A stretch of DNA of 64,000 bases from Knoxdaviesia capensis (taxonomy: Eukaryota; Ascomycota; Sordariomycetes; Microascales; Gondwanamycetaceae): contig LNGK01000002.1 in assembly GCA_001510575.1 (NCBI GenBank), positions 1,290,144-1,354,143 of the forward strand, written 5' to 3'. This document shows, one piece after another, positions 12,613-22,690 of this stretch. Position 1 is the first letter of the stretch, and the number at the start of each line of letters is the position of its first letter. Position numbers and translations under genes: made by a program. Under the pieces are notes generated by a model. The model ran no database searches. It was not told where the DNA came from and saw nothing but the letters and a program-made list of their open reading frames with translations.

Positions 12613-12888
12613 TTCGCGCCTCAGCCACATCAAAACCACATGGCCAGAACCTGCGCCACACCTGTCATGAGGCTGCTTCACTTCATTTATAGCTGCCTCC
12701 AGCTTTATCTTGGAAGCTCTTCTTCTTCCCTTTGTTTCTTCCCTCTCTCATCTTCATGCTTTCCCCTCATGCTTCCGCGATAAAAACCCTCACCCGGGCC
12801 TGAAATCCAGTCTTCCGATCACGGAGAAAACCATCATCACCTCCATTTCGCATTTCTTCCCTTCCTAGCACTCTTCTCTCTCGTCTCC

Positions 12889-14788
12889 ATGACTCTGTTC
12901 ACAGCCCAGCTTCATCCGAGCCGGGCGTTAGGGTTCTTAGGTGGGTGACTCAGCCGCATTTTGCCGCATGTGTCATCGGTTTCCCCCGCTTTGCTAACCT
13001 TAACCCTAACGCTATCCTCTTATCGCAGCTCTCGGCGCGTCCCTCCACGATGTGTTGACTCGACTGAAGGCCGAGCCCATCCGGTTTCCGCGGTTCGAAC
13101 TGGCGTATTCGCGCGAAGACCCTGTCCACGAGCCGATTACTCTCGAACTCCCGTCCAACGGCATCCGCCTGCGCTTCGACGGGCCCGAGCAGCGGCTGCG
13201 GCTTATCGAGGTGGTTGACTTCACCAAGAACCACATCACCTTCAACGACCGCGACCTGGTGAAGCCGGTGTCAAACGCCGTCAGCGGCATCACCGCCGGG
13301 CTCACCGGCGGCTTATCGAACGCGATCCCTCCGTTGTCCCCCAACCCCGCCGGGGAATCCTCCTCCGGCCCGTCGTTCCGCTACATCTACCACAAGTTCC
13401 TGGGCCCGACCTACGCCGGCGAGTTCATCCCCAGCGAAGATGACCCCCGGAGCGGGACATATGTGCTCTCGTATCCCGGCGTCGGCTTCACGTTTGACAT
13501 GCCGGCCTCGGCCTATGCGGATGGGCGCGATGTGGTGTCGCTGATGTCGGCGGCTCCCAACCAGACGGCGCGCAGCATGGCGGTGTTTGCCGGGTCGTCG
13601 TGGGCGGAGGCCCGCGACAAGATCTGGACCGATCTGCTGCCCAGCATGAAGACAAACCCCGTGGGCCCCCGCGGCAAGGACCTGTTCCCTGACGAAGTGT
13701 CGCTTGTCCGGATCCACGGCGGCGGCCGTCTGCAGCTGTTCCGGAAGTGGACGGCGGCGTCGTTCTGGCTGGTTCTCGGCGAGACGACGCCGCAAGAGCT
13801 GGTGGCCGAGCTGGGCCCGCCCAGCGCCATCTACCGCAAGAATGATCAGCGCATGACGATCCACAAGCAGCAGCGGCGCGGCACCAACGAAAGCCGGGCG
13901 CGGGCCGACAGCGAAGACGGCGGCCGCATCGACGATACCACCGACACCGACCAGTCGTCACTGATGACGGGGTCCGACGATGACCGTGACGAACAGTCGC
14001 TGGACGATGCTGCGGCCGGGACTATTTCCGGCGAGTGCTTCTACAACTACTTCTACCTCGGCTTCGACGTGCTGGTGTCGACTCCTAGCGCCGCCACCTC
14101 CAATGAGCCGTCCCCGACTCCTCCCCCACGACGAACCACCACGGCCACCAACGGCTCAGCCCCCACACCCAACCGCTCGGAGACCCCAACGTCCGCCGGC
14201 CCTAGCCGGCCGGGAATCAAGGCCACATCGCCTGACCGCCTCGTTGCCACCAAGGTCATCCTTCACGGCAACATCCCCGGCTCGTACGAGTTCAACCGCC
14301 ACCGCCGGTGCCGGTGGGAGATTGGCTATGTTGACGAGCGGGATGCGTCACGCGCGCCGACCTCCATCACCCCCAACATCGTCACGTACGACGACGACAG
14401 CGACAACAGCACCACCAGCAACAACCACAACATGTACGCCGTGCCCGAGCCCCAACAGCCCCCAGCCCGCGGCACGCCGAACTCCGAGACGCGGTTTGCC
14501 GATATGCGTGAGCAGCTCACACGCCGGTGGAAGCCGGCGCTCGGCATCGGCGAGTCTCCGCGCTGGGACCAGGGCATGGCCCTCAACCGCGGCTGGGGCG
14601 ACAGTCCCGGCAGTAGCTGCGAGTTTCTCGGCGGCTGGGAGGAACACTCCGGCCCTCCCGGGGCTGCGGCTGCGCTGCCTCTGCGGGTGGACGGCAGCGA
14701 TGACTCGACCACTACGCTGTACGGGCTGCCCGGCTTGGTGTTCGAGGTCCTCCGGAATGGCTACATCAATACGGTGACGGTGTTCTAA
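12889..14788 (+). CDS. phaf1: PHAF1/UPF0183 family protein (phagosome assembly factor-like)
   Basis: Animal PHAF1 (C16orf70/MYTHO) acts at the phagophore and in autophagy; fungal members are little studied. Model: exon 1 12889-12940 (17 codons and one base), intron 12941-13028 (GTGGGT...TCGCAG), exon 2 13029-14788; 603 residues. The joined N-terminus LGFLALGASLHDVLTRLK matches the family pattern of a short beta strand then an amphipathic helix. Further family features are ITLELPSNGIRLRFDGPEQRLRLIEV, SNPGVSFSF-like YPGVGFTFDMP, and near the end YFNYF-like GECFYNYFYLGFDVL plus VTKVILHGNIPGSYEFNRHRRC. It is longer than animal PHAF1 because of two Ser/Thr/Asp-rich insertions (about residues 290-330 and 350-395). 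Exon 1 itself contains TTAGGGTT, and the intron contains TTAACCCTAAC. The start was chosen because it gives a conserved junction in frame. Confidence 0.85.
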
Positions 14789-15182
14789 GGATCTTTTTGG
14801 GTCATCGATGTCCAGCGTTGAACATCAGTTTATGGCGTTTTTCGTGATTCCTGGCGTGTTGTTTGTTTGCTTTATTTTTGAATGCTCATATTGCTTGCCA
14901 ACTGGAAGTTGTATCAATCAGTAAGATGATTTCATCATCACATATGTTTTGTCCGAAGATCCCCTTGGACCTTAATCACCGCCCCGGATATATTCTTATC
15001 ATATAACATTTTGATGTACCCATAAAGCGCATTGTGTACAAGTGAAAGTGTAATGATATGGCCGTACAGTAATGAAGTCCCTTTTCAACTTCATACAGAC
15101 AACCGGGATATCTCATGAAAATGTACCACTAAACTCCGTGACGCCGCAGGAAGACCATGAAATAGATACTTGACACACCGCC
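14789..15182. other. Intergenic: shared 3' region of PHAF1 and Rtc1
   Basis: AT-rich spacer between convergent genes; presumed 3' UTRs of both. No coding signal or repeat recognised. Confidence 0.6.
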
Positions 15183-18100
15183 CTACTCTCCGAACTTGAC
15201 ACTCTTCCGCCGCTCCCGATCTCCACTAGTCCGGCCTCCGCCTCCCGTACCCGGACTCGTCCCGGTATTCCCACTGCCGCCAGGATTCGCCGGCCCAGCC
15301 GCAGCCGGAGCCGGACCAGTCGGTGCCGTGCGTGGCTGCCACAGGGACTCCCGGACTGCCTCCACAGCCCGACTTAACGGCACGTCAAACGAGTCCCCGC
15401 GCACATGCTCACCACTCTCCCCGCCCGATCCGGTCCCAGCGCCGCCGTTGCCCTCCCCGCCGGACGAGAACGGAATATCCATACCCAGCGCCACGTCATG
15501 CGCACCGGGGACACTCGAGCTGACAGCAAACCCCGGGCTGCTGGCGCCGCTATTGGCACCAGACTTGCCGCTAGGACCGCCAGCAAAGCGCGCCACGCGC
15601 CGACTCCCGTCGTCAGCGAACCGCGAGCTCGCGCTGCCGGGGTCGGTGCGCCACGTCTCGCGCAGACACGCATGGCCGCACCCGTCCATCGGACAGAACC
15701 CCTCGCTGAACTCGCCGGGGTACTGCGCGCCACTCCCGCGGTCGTCCTCGTCGTCGACCGGCGAGTACTCGCTCTCCGAGGCCCCGTCGGCCGCGAGCAG
15801 CTCGGCCACGGGGTCGTCGGCGTGCCACGCGTGCAGACACGATGCGTGGCCGCCGTGCGTGCACCCCGCACAGTACCACCAGGTCGCCAGGCGCGGGGCG
15901 AGCAGCTCGTCGAAGTCGGGGTCGTCGTCGACAGTCTCCGGCGGCGGCGCGTCGATATCCGCGAGTAAAGAGGTGGAGAAGTCGTCAGGCAGCTCGCGCT
16001 GGCCGCACACGGCACACGGCGCTGCTACGGCGCGGCACCGCTCGCACATCCAGATGGCGGCGTCCCGCGCAATCGAGATGTCAATCTCGCGCGGCTTGTG
16101 GCACGTGCTGCAGATATAGCTCACGGCCACGCCCTGCTGGGCAATGGCATACACCGGCGTGTAGTTGGCGACTTCGGGCTCGATCACCACTGGCGGAAGC
16201 ACGCCGGTGCCCCAGCCGGGCTGCTTGGCGAACATGCTGGATGAGCCGTGCACGGTGCTGCCGTACATTGTCGACGATGTCTGGTGGGGTCCGGTCACGA
16301 CGATGGCAGTTGGCCGCGAATGCTGGCTGTGCATGTTATCTAATGACGATGTCGATGATGTGGTGGAGGATCCAAACGAATGTGGCGAGAGGCCGTAGAG
16401 TCCCGCCATCGCGGCAGCTATGGCAGGGGTGACGGTGTTGGTGGAGGAAGCAAACGCCGCGGCCGGGGGTATCGGCGATGGTGGCACTGCGCCCATTTGC
16501 TCCAGATCAATCTCCTTCATCCAGCCGCGCTGACACACATTGCGCAGCTGGGCCGCCTCGACAAAGAGCCCCAAGCCCATCAACCGCGCATGATGTTGAC
16601 GCACAATCGCACGCGCGCGCATCGGGTCGATCACATCACGCGGCACTAGCGGCTGCAGGAGCAGCACCATGGCTGAGGCATGCAGCGGCGAGAACCGCAC
16701 CTCGTAGTCCAGCGTTTGGCGGACGAGCGCGTATGCATCGATGGGCGACTGCGGCTGCGTCCCGAGCCCAGTGCCTGGTAGCGGTCCGTCAGCGTTGGGG
16801 AACGGGTACGGCGGGTCGTCGGGCCACACGAGGTAGTCCGAAGCGGCCGTCTGGCTGTCACGGCGCAGAGCAGCTGCTGCGGAGAGAGCCGATGTTGACA
16901 TCAGCCCGCCTGCATGTCGGCTCATGCTGTGGCCGAGTCCGCCGTGGCCGTTTGGCGGGCTCGGGTCGTCGTCGTCGTCATCGTCGTCGTCATCCAGGCC
17001 GCCGTATGATTGCGAGGCGGGGAATGACTGGCCATACGACGACTGGTCCGACTGCGAGTTCATCGTTTGCTGGGATACCATGAAGACATCATCGGAGTAC
17101 TCCGGCACCTCCAGCGGCGTGCGACCGGCAGGCTTGGTGCCTTTCCGGGCATGTTCGATAGCCGTAGTGAATGCGTCGTCTCGGGTGACGAGCTCAGCCG
17201 TGCGTGTCGAGCTGGAATCGGACGTGCTGGCATCTTTGCTACTCTGCGAGATCGAGAACATCTGGTTGTAGCTGTCGGTGGAATCGGATCGAACAAGGCC
17301 GTGGGCAGAGTTGGCTGGCGGTTGTTGCTGTGATTGATTCTGCTGCTGTACACGCCGATCGGTGTCATATCGATGGTGAACAGACCCCGACAACACCGGC
17401 GGAAGAGCAGGAGGAGAATCCCGGGAGGGCTTTGATCCAGGAACATCAATGGCCCGAGCCAGCGTTTCTGTGTCATAGAAATCATAGCCTTCCGTGCTGA
17501 CGTGAGTGTAATCACTGTCCTGGCTGGTCGTCGAGAACGGCATGGAGTCGAGTCGTTGTCGTGAGCTTCGCCGGCTGTGAGCTGCCGGAGGCAGAGAAAA
17601 CGTATCAGACTCCGGCACCGGCGACAGTGGCCGGCCGGGGATGAAGTCCCGGGACCCCCCAACTCCAAGGTCAAAATCGTCATCCAGTCCCGAGCTTCCC
17701 GAAAGCCCGCTAGGACTCGTGACTGGCCGGGCGAGAGGCGTGGGCATGTTGGAAGTGCTCTCAATTTCCTCCGAGAGCAGCGAGCGGACGGGCCCGGCCG
17801 GGCCGCCACCACCCGACCTCCGGTCGCCATCCGTCCCGGAACGGCGACCGGATGAGGATTTGTTTAGGTGCGATGGAGCGCGTTTCTTTGTGAAAACGCC
17901 AATGCGCTGATCAACATGGAACTGAGCACGCTCGGTGAGCATCAACTTCACGACGTGGGCGAGTAGTCGCCAGGTCTGCGCGGTGCGGAACAGACTGGCG
18001 TATTCGGCGCATCGGGCGAGCTGATCCAAAAGTTTGGTGACACGGTCGACAAGCCGGGGCGCGCCTGTCGATGGAACCCGGAGGCCGTGGTCCAGCACGT

Positions 18101-19868
18101 TTAGGTAGTGGGCGGAGAGAAAATGGTACATTTCGGCACGGGTGGTGGCGGGAATAGATCCGAAGGCCATGGCCTGGGTCATCTGGAAGATTCCACCAGA
18201 GCTGACACTTTCTTCTAGTGGGAGCACCGGGTGGGCTTCGTCCGAAGAGTCTACCATACTAGGGCCACCACTGAGGCCGCCTCCGAGGGCTGGAGTGGGG
18301 CCGGGTCCGGATGCAATTGCCGGGTTGGTAGGACCCGCCGACGTGCCAGCCCCAAGAAGAACCTTGCTGCGTAAACTCTGGCGCCGACGCTCTCGTTTGG
18401 AGAGTGGGACAGTCGGCCGATGGGCCAGGAAGCTGCCAGACAGGTCTTCTTCAGAGTCGCTCTGGCTGGTGCTGAGACTGGTGGACGGGGCAGGCCCCGG
18501 AGGTGCCCGGGCAGCAACGGCCGCATATGTAGAAGGTGGGGATGGGTTTTCCGAGTCGTGGAGATCTTCGTCGCCCTCGCCATCTCCAGACATGGCGTCT
18601 TCGTAGCGGCGGCGGAAGCGGGGCCGCCGCGAGACGGTGCGGGCCGGGCGTTCATCCAAGAACATCATGGCATCTCCGCGCGGCGAGAAAGCTATACTGG
18701 ACATACTTTGGCGATCGACGACACGGGGCGCAAACGCAACGTCAAACTGCACAAGCTGGCCATCTTGGCCGGCCGTCCACAGCAGGTCGCGGTCCCGCCA
18801 GAGCAGGGCGGATGGCGGGGTATCAAAGTTCTCGAGAACCTTGAACGGGAGCGTTGGCCGCGCCAGGTCCCAGATGTGCACGGAGCTGACGCCGTGGCGT
18901 TTCTGGCTCGCCTCGTCGTAGGTGACGGCGACTTGCGCGGCCCGGCGCCCACCGGCGGTGGCAGACCACAGCGCCGGCCTCCATGCGACGGAAGATACGG
19001 GGGCCGGGGTCGAGATGGTCCATTTCGGCTTCTGGCGTTTGTCGACGCTGGTCGTGTCCCACACAAAGCATTTGTTGTCCGAGCCACCGCTGACGATGTG
19101 GTCTCCGTCCGGGTGCCAGGCTATCGAGGAGCATGACTTGTCGTGGGCGTGGATGCGCATCACTGGCGTGCCATGCATGCGGACATCGCCTTTGAACACC
19201 ATACCAGCATCGGTTGCACAAGCAAACGCGAACCCGTCCGTAGGGGACCACTTGACAGACCGCACAGCCTCATTCACGCACCGCAAGGCGCCTTTCGTCG
19301 GAAATGTCAACACGCCGTTGCGATCCTGTGGCCGGCGCACATCAAACAGCCGGACCATGCCGTCCTGGCTACCGGACAGCAGCCAGGTGATGCCGTGCGG
19401 GTTGATATCGAGCGCATTGACCTGGCGTGAGTCTTCGCGCAGCTGCAGGAAGGCCAGCGCGCCCGAGCGGATGCGGTTGAGGTCGTACACGAAGATCTTG
19501 CCGTTTGCGCACGCCGTGAACACCGTGCTGTCGCCGTGCCACTTGACGGCCTTGATCGACAGCTGGTCGGACATAGACGCCGCCGCGCCGGCGCGCGAGG
19601 CCGGCTGGGCGGAGATTATGGTGCGCAGGTCGATGTCTTCGGTGAACGAGAGCCCGTCGAGGCGCACGCTGCGGAGGATGTGGCGGCCGGCGAGGATGGC
19701 CGATCGGAAATCGGGCGAGGCGTCCATACTAAGAATCGGGACGCCGGCGTTGTATGAGGCGGTTTGGGAGGCGTTGGACCGCATGCCGACGATGCTGGAT
19801 GCCGAAGCCGCATCGCTGGACTGGTCGTGGGAGGCGCCGGCCGAGGCCCGGGCCAGTAACTTGCGCAT
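15183..19868 (-). CDS. rtc1: Rtc1/WDR24 subunit of the SEA (GATOR2-like) complex
   Basis: Rtc1 (Sea2) is part of the vacuole-associated SEACAT/GATOR2 complex that promotes TORC1 signalling; its name comes from a telomere-capping screen. A single exon of 1561 residues starts with MRKLLARA. The first 400 residues are WD40 repeats, with KAVKWHGDSTVFTACANGKIFVYDLNR, SGSQDGMVRLFDVRRP-type and IVSGGSDNKCFVWDTTSVD blades. A long disordered Ser/Pro-rich middle holds a run of ten Asp near residue 965. The C-terminus has the zinc-binding RING-like domain: CSTC, CERC, CAVC, then WWYCAGCTHGGHASCLHAWH and a later CPMDGCGHAC. After that comes a further Gly/Ser-rich tail ending SVKFGE. Size suits filamentous-fungus Rtc1. 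No intron is needed. Identification is firm from the WD40 plus RING layout. Confidence 0.92.
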   Translation of the reverse strand: MRKLLARASAGASHDQSSDAASASSIVGMRSNASQTASYNAGVPILSMDASPDFRSAILAGRHILRSVRLDGLSFTEDIDLRTIISAQPASRAGAAASMSDQLSIKAVKWHGDSTVFTACANGKIFVYDLNRIRSGALAFLQLREDSRQVNALDINPHGITWLLSGSQDGMVRLFDVRRPQDRNGVLTFPTKGALRCVNEAVRSVKWSPTDGFAFACATDAGMVFKGDVRMHGTPVMRIHAHDKSCSSIAWHPDGDHIVSGGSDNKCFVWDTTSVDKRQKPKWTISTPAPVSSVAWRPALWSATAGGRRAAQVAVTYDEASQKRHGVSSVHIWDLARPTLPFKVLENFDTPPSALLWRDRDLLWTAGQDGQLVQFDVAFAPRVVDRQSMSSIAFSPRGDAMMFLDERPARTVSRRPRFRRRYEDAMSGDGEGDEDLHDSENPSPPSTYAAVAARAPPGPAPSTSLSTSQSDSEEDLSGSFLAHRPTVPLSKRERRRQSLRSKVLLGAGTSAGPTNPAIASGPGPTPALGGGLSGGPSMVDSSDEAHPVLPLEESVSSGGIFQMTQAMAFGSIPATTRAEMYHFLSAHYLNVLDHGLRVPSTGAPRLVDRVTKLLDQLARCAEYASLFRTAQTWRLLAHVVKLMLTERAQFHVDQRIGVFTKKRAPSHLNKSSSGRRSGTDGDRRSGGGGPAGPVRSLLSEEIESTSNMPTPLARPVTSPSGLSGSSGLDDDFDLGVGGSRDFIPGRPLSPVPESDTFSLPPAAHSRRSSRQRLDSMPFSTTSQDSDYTHVSTEGYDFYDTETLARAIDVPGSKPSRDSPPALPPVLSGSVHHRYDTDRRVQQQNQSQQQPPANSAHGLVRSDSTDSYNQMFSISQSSKDASTSDSSSTRTAELVTRDDAFTTAIEHARKGTKPAGRTPLEVPEYSDDVFMVSQQTMNSQSDQSSYGQSFPASQSYGGLDDDDDDDDDDPSPPNGHGGLGHSMSRHAGGLMSTSALSAAAALRRDSQTAASDYLVWPDDPPYPFPNADGPLPGTGLGTQPQSPIDAYALVRQTLDYEVRFSPLHASAMVLLLQPLVPRDVIDPMRARAIVRQHHARLMGLGLFVEAAQLRNVCQRGWMKEIDLEQMGAVPPSPIPPAAAFASSTNTVTPAIAAAMAGLYGLSPHSFGSSTTSSTSSLDNMHSQHSRPTAIVVTGPHQTSSTMYGSTVHGSSSMFAKQPGWGTGVLPPVVIEPEVANYTPVYAIAQQGVAVSYICSTCHKPREIDISIARDAAIWMCERCRAVAAPCAVCGQRELPDDFSTSLLADIDAPPPETVDDDPDFDELLAPRLATWWYCAGCTHGGHASCLHAWHADDPVAELLAADGASESEYSPVDDEDDRGSGAQYPGEFSEGFCPMDGCGHACLRETWRTDPGSASSRFADDGSRRVARFAGGPSGKSGANSGASSPGFAVSSSVPGAHDVALGMDIPFSSGGEGNGGAGTGSGGESGEHVRGDSFDVPLSRAVEAVRESLWQPRTAPTGPAPAAAGPANPGGSGNTGTSPGTGGGGRTSGDRERRKSVKFGE

Positions 19869-20473
19869 GGTCAGGCTTTGTATGTGAGGTTATGGGGAGG
19901 GAGGATGACGAAGGTGGGATGAGATCGGGACGGATCCGGGAGGACGGCAGACGATAGCGGCGATTCCGGGTTTGAGGGGCTGCCAATGCGTCTCAAATCG
20001 CCGGAGATCGCTCGGTCTTGACGACGGCCGGATCAAGGGACTGCCATGCGCGAAAAGGAAGCCGGCGGAGATGGACGGAAACAGTAAAGGTCGGGCTGCA
20101 AGGGACCGATATGCGAGGACGATGAGGGAGATGTGCCGAATGGTCGGGAGGGAATGTCGGAGTCGGAGATAAGAATTGATCGGAGATACGGAACGGACAT
20201 GGATTGGAGAAGAGGAAAATAAACACGGATCGGAGTTGCCGTGGCGGAAATCGTGGACAACAAACAGAAGAAAGCAGCAAACGTGAAGCTGCAGATTGAA
20301 GCTCGCGATTTTGCGATAAAAGCTGAGGTAAATACAGTACGAATTGAAACTATACACGGTGTTGGCCAAGGGTATAACCCTTAATGTCCAACCCCAACCC
20401 TCCGGACATCTTGATGTTCAGCTATGAGGACAGACAGATTGTCGTGACGGAAGAGAGGATACACAAAGAAACA
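19869..20473. other. Intergenic: Rtc1 promoter and 3' side of the asaB-like gene
   Basis: Contains purine-rich sequence and GGGTATAACCC near 20371-20381. Short overlapping frames on both strands lack domain signals. No gene recognised. Confidence 0.55.
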
Positions 20474-21499
20474 TCAATAAAACACCAGCGCTCGAACCTC
20501 GATACTCTCCCGCCAGTCCGCCTCAGCATACTCCGGGTCCACGAACGCCGAGTGCGGGGTGCGGCGCACTCCCGCGGTATCAGTATCAAAGCACTTGATC
20601 AGCATGAGCTCATCCGGCGTCTGCGCGCGCTTGAAGTGCCACCGATGGGCCGGGTTCGGCTTGACGGTCCAGGTTTCGGTGCGGCGGTTCGGATAAATTG
20701 TGTTCGCGGCGACCAGATCGTCGTCGGCCACCGACGAGCCGTCGGCGACCGCCAGCGGGTCCCGGAACACCGTGCGGATCGGCCGCCACATGTTGATGAT
20801 GGCGTAGCGGCGGGTCAGCACGTCGTCGGCGTCCAGGTCGGCGGGGATGTTGTAGCGAAGGGCAAGTTCGCCGCCGTGGTAGGATTGGTCGACGTGCACG
20901 CGGTGCAGGGGCCCGCGCTTCTCGGCGTTGTTCGCGCCCAGTGAGTGCCAGTTTGTCGGGCCCCGGCGCACCTGGTGGTTGAAAATATGGATGCGTGCGG
21001 CGCCGGTACTGGGTCAAGAGCGTTAGGGAGCCGATGATGTTCAGGTTCTCCGGTCGGAGATAGGAGTATCAACCTACATGTCCTTCAGCAGCTGGGCAAC
21101 TACCGGGTAGTATTCGGCCACAATGCGCTGATCATTGTCGAACACCTTTTCGGCCGCTTCATGGTGAATTAGCTGGAAACCATGAGTACTGAGCTGGTAC
21201 TTGTCTTCGTTACCGGAGATATCCCGGACCGTCACCGGCACTTTGATGCCGGCACGGGTGTTCTGAACGGTGCCGCTGCAAGTACAAAACACGTTAGACA
21301 TGCTCTCTGCTCAATATCCCTGGTTCTAGCAAGGTTCAGCATACCCTCCCACCCGCACAGGCTCGGGCGGCGAACCATCACCAGGGTCGTGATAGTACGT
21401 CAGGGTTGTTTCGACATCCCGGGCCGGATGCGCTGTGGTGGCGTCGCCTGGAAGAATGCTGGCGATAGCCGCAGACCCAACGGTGCTAGTGACGCTCAT
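20474..21499 (-). CDS. asaB/CmcJ-like non-haem iron oxygenase
   Basis: The family contains fungal hydroxylase/desaturases of secondary metabolism (asaB-like) and the bacterial cephem methoxylase CmcJ. Model: exon 1 21499-21345, exon 2 21275-21078, exon 3 21008-20474; 295 residues. Introns are 21344-21276 (GTATGC...TTGCAG) and 21077-21009 (GTAGGT...ACCCAG). The N-terminus has the signature TLTYYHDPGDGSPPEPV, the middle has HGFQLIHHEA and DITGAARIHIFNHQVRR. The iron site is visible as HVD in RVHVDQSYHGG, with a distal His in RRTPHSAF and a following Arg in SIEVRALVF that could bind 2-oxoglutarate. YAIINMWRPI is also typical. No synthase gene for a natural product lies nearby, so the substrate is unknown. 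Members are often stand-alone. Confidence 0.87.
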
Positions 21500-22690
21500 G
21501 GTTGCATTCGGACGTGTGGAGAAAAGGATATTTAGATTTTTCCGTTGTTTCTTTGGTTTTGGGGCGTTTAAAATGGGGAGGGAAGGGGGGGGCAAAACAA
21601 CGTGATGCACTACAGACGGATAAAAAATATAAGAAAGAGGCAAAGAAAAGATCGCCATGTAACTCTGAAGCGGGGAAAAGATACAACGCCGCAAATCCGG
21701 GAAAAAAGACAAGGATTCACCCAGGTTTGGCCTTGAAGTCAGCACATGGGCAGATGTGGTGTAATGGTCTTCCTGAATCCGCTAGGTGGTCCCTATATGT
21801 GGAGGCCGGAATGAATAAGTCTCGGCGGTGGGAGAAGCCGGAACTGGGAGCTGCTACAAAGAATACTGACAGTCGTGCTGTAAAGGGCAAAGTGTTGTCT
21901 GTGTTTGGCTGCACCCGGTGGCTCGTGTTGCTTAAGTCCGGATCTGACCGGACCGACCTCCGCATTTCCGGCACGGCGGGGCCCGCACTAACCCTAGCCA
22001 ACCCTAACAACCCCAATCGCGGCACCCAACCCTAAGCTTCTCCAAGTCGTATTATCCCCACACCGAACCTCTCCAAGCCGAGGAAAGGAACCTTTGACGT
22101 TGCATTTGACCCGATCATATTGATAATTGACCCTGAATGCTATATATCCGGTCTCCCCTGACCGCCTAAGGAAAATTCTTTAGCATGACCCTGAGAATGA
22201 GCCTGTGCTTCCCCGACGGCTAAAGTGAACAACATCCATGTCGGAGGTACCCAGCCGAACGTGAAATTTGGGGTTGAAGTTGCATTGTTTACTCTTGACT
22301 AGGCTCGTGTCCGTGTAAATTGTTTTTTGCCTTTTTCTCAACTTTGTTCATTTGGAAATCTGGGGTGGGGTGTTGCGTGCCTGGCATATGTCCGTGTACC
22401 GTTAATGAAGAGCCACTATGTATAGTATATCTTACACGGCGAGAGCTAGGAATAGCTCGGAATGCAAGTTGGGGCGCAAATTGATTTTTTGACATTTCCC
22501 CAGCCGGATATGGGCCTCTCATATATAGTGTCCGTGGAGGGTGGTTGAGAATGCAGAATGTGACCGTAGCCGAGGAACTCGGCTTTCTTCTCTCTGGCGT
22601 CTCTGTGGCCTCACGACTTATAGGCAGACACATACACCAAGAGATACAGATTGAGAAAAGTGCCAGCTTCTCAACGCAAACTTCAGCATC
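21500..22690. other. Intergenic: divergent promoters of the asaB-like gene and the SGNH hydrolase
   Basis: Holds a cluster of CCCTAA motifs at 21989-22035 and a TATA-like TCATATATAG near 22518, about 170 bases before the SGNH start. No coding signal recognised. Confidence 0.55.
21989..22035 (-). promoter_or_regulatory. Cluster of three telobox-like motifs
   Basis: TAACCCTAG at 21989-21997, AACCCTAAC at 22000-22008 and AACCCTAA at 22028-22035 lie between two divergent genes, 490 bases from one start and about 660 from the other. Regulatory function is inferred. Confidence 0.45.

Larger units (their letters stand above)
10765..12888. other. Intergenic: kinesin-5 and PHAF1 divergent promoters
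   Basis: About 2.1 kb between divergent starts. From 10900 to 11560 it is unusually rich in TCGAA and GCGTCGA words, with a degenerate repeat array. From 11600 to 11870 it is strongly purine-biased on the plus strand. From 12590 onward it has telomere-like CCCTAA repeats and a pyrimidine-rich stretch before the PHAF1 start. Short open frames here lack recognisable domains. Confidence 0.6.
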
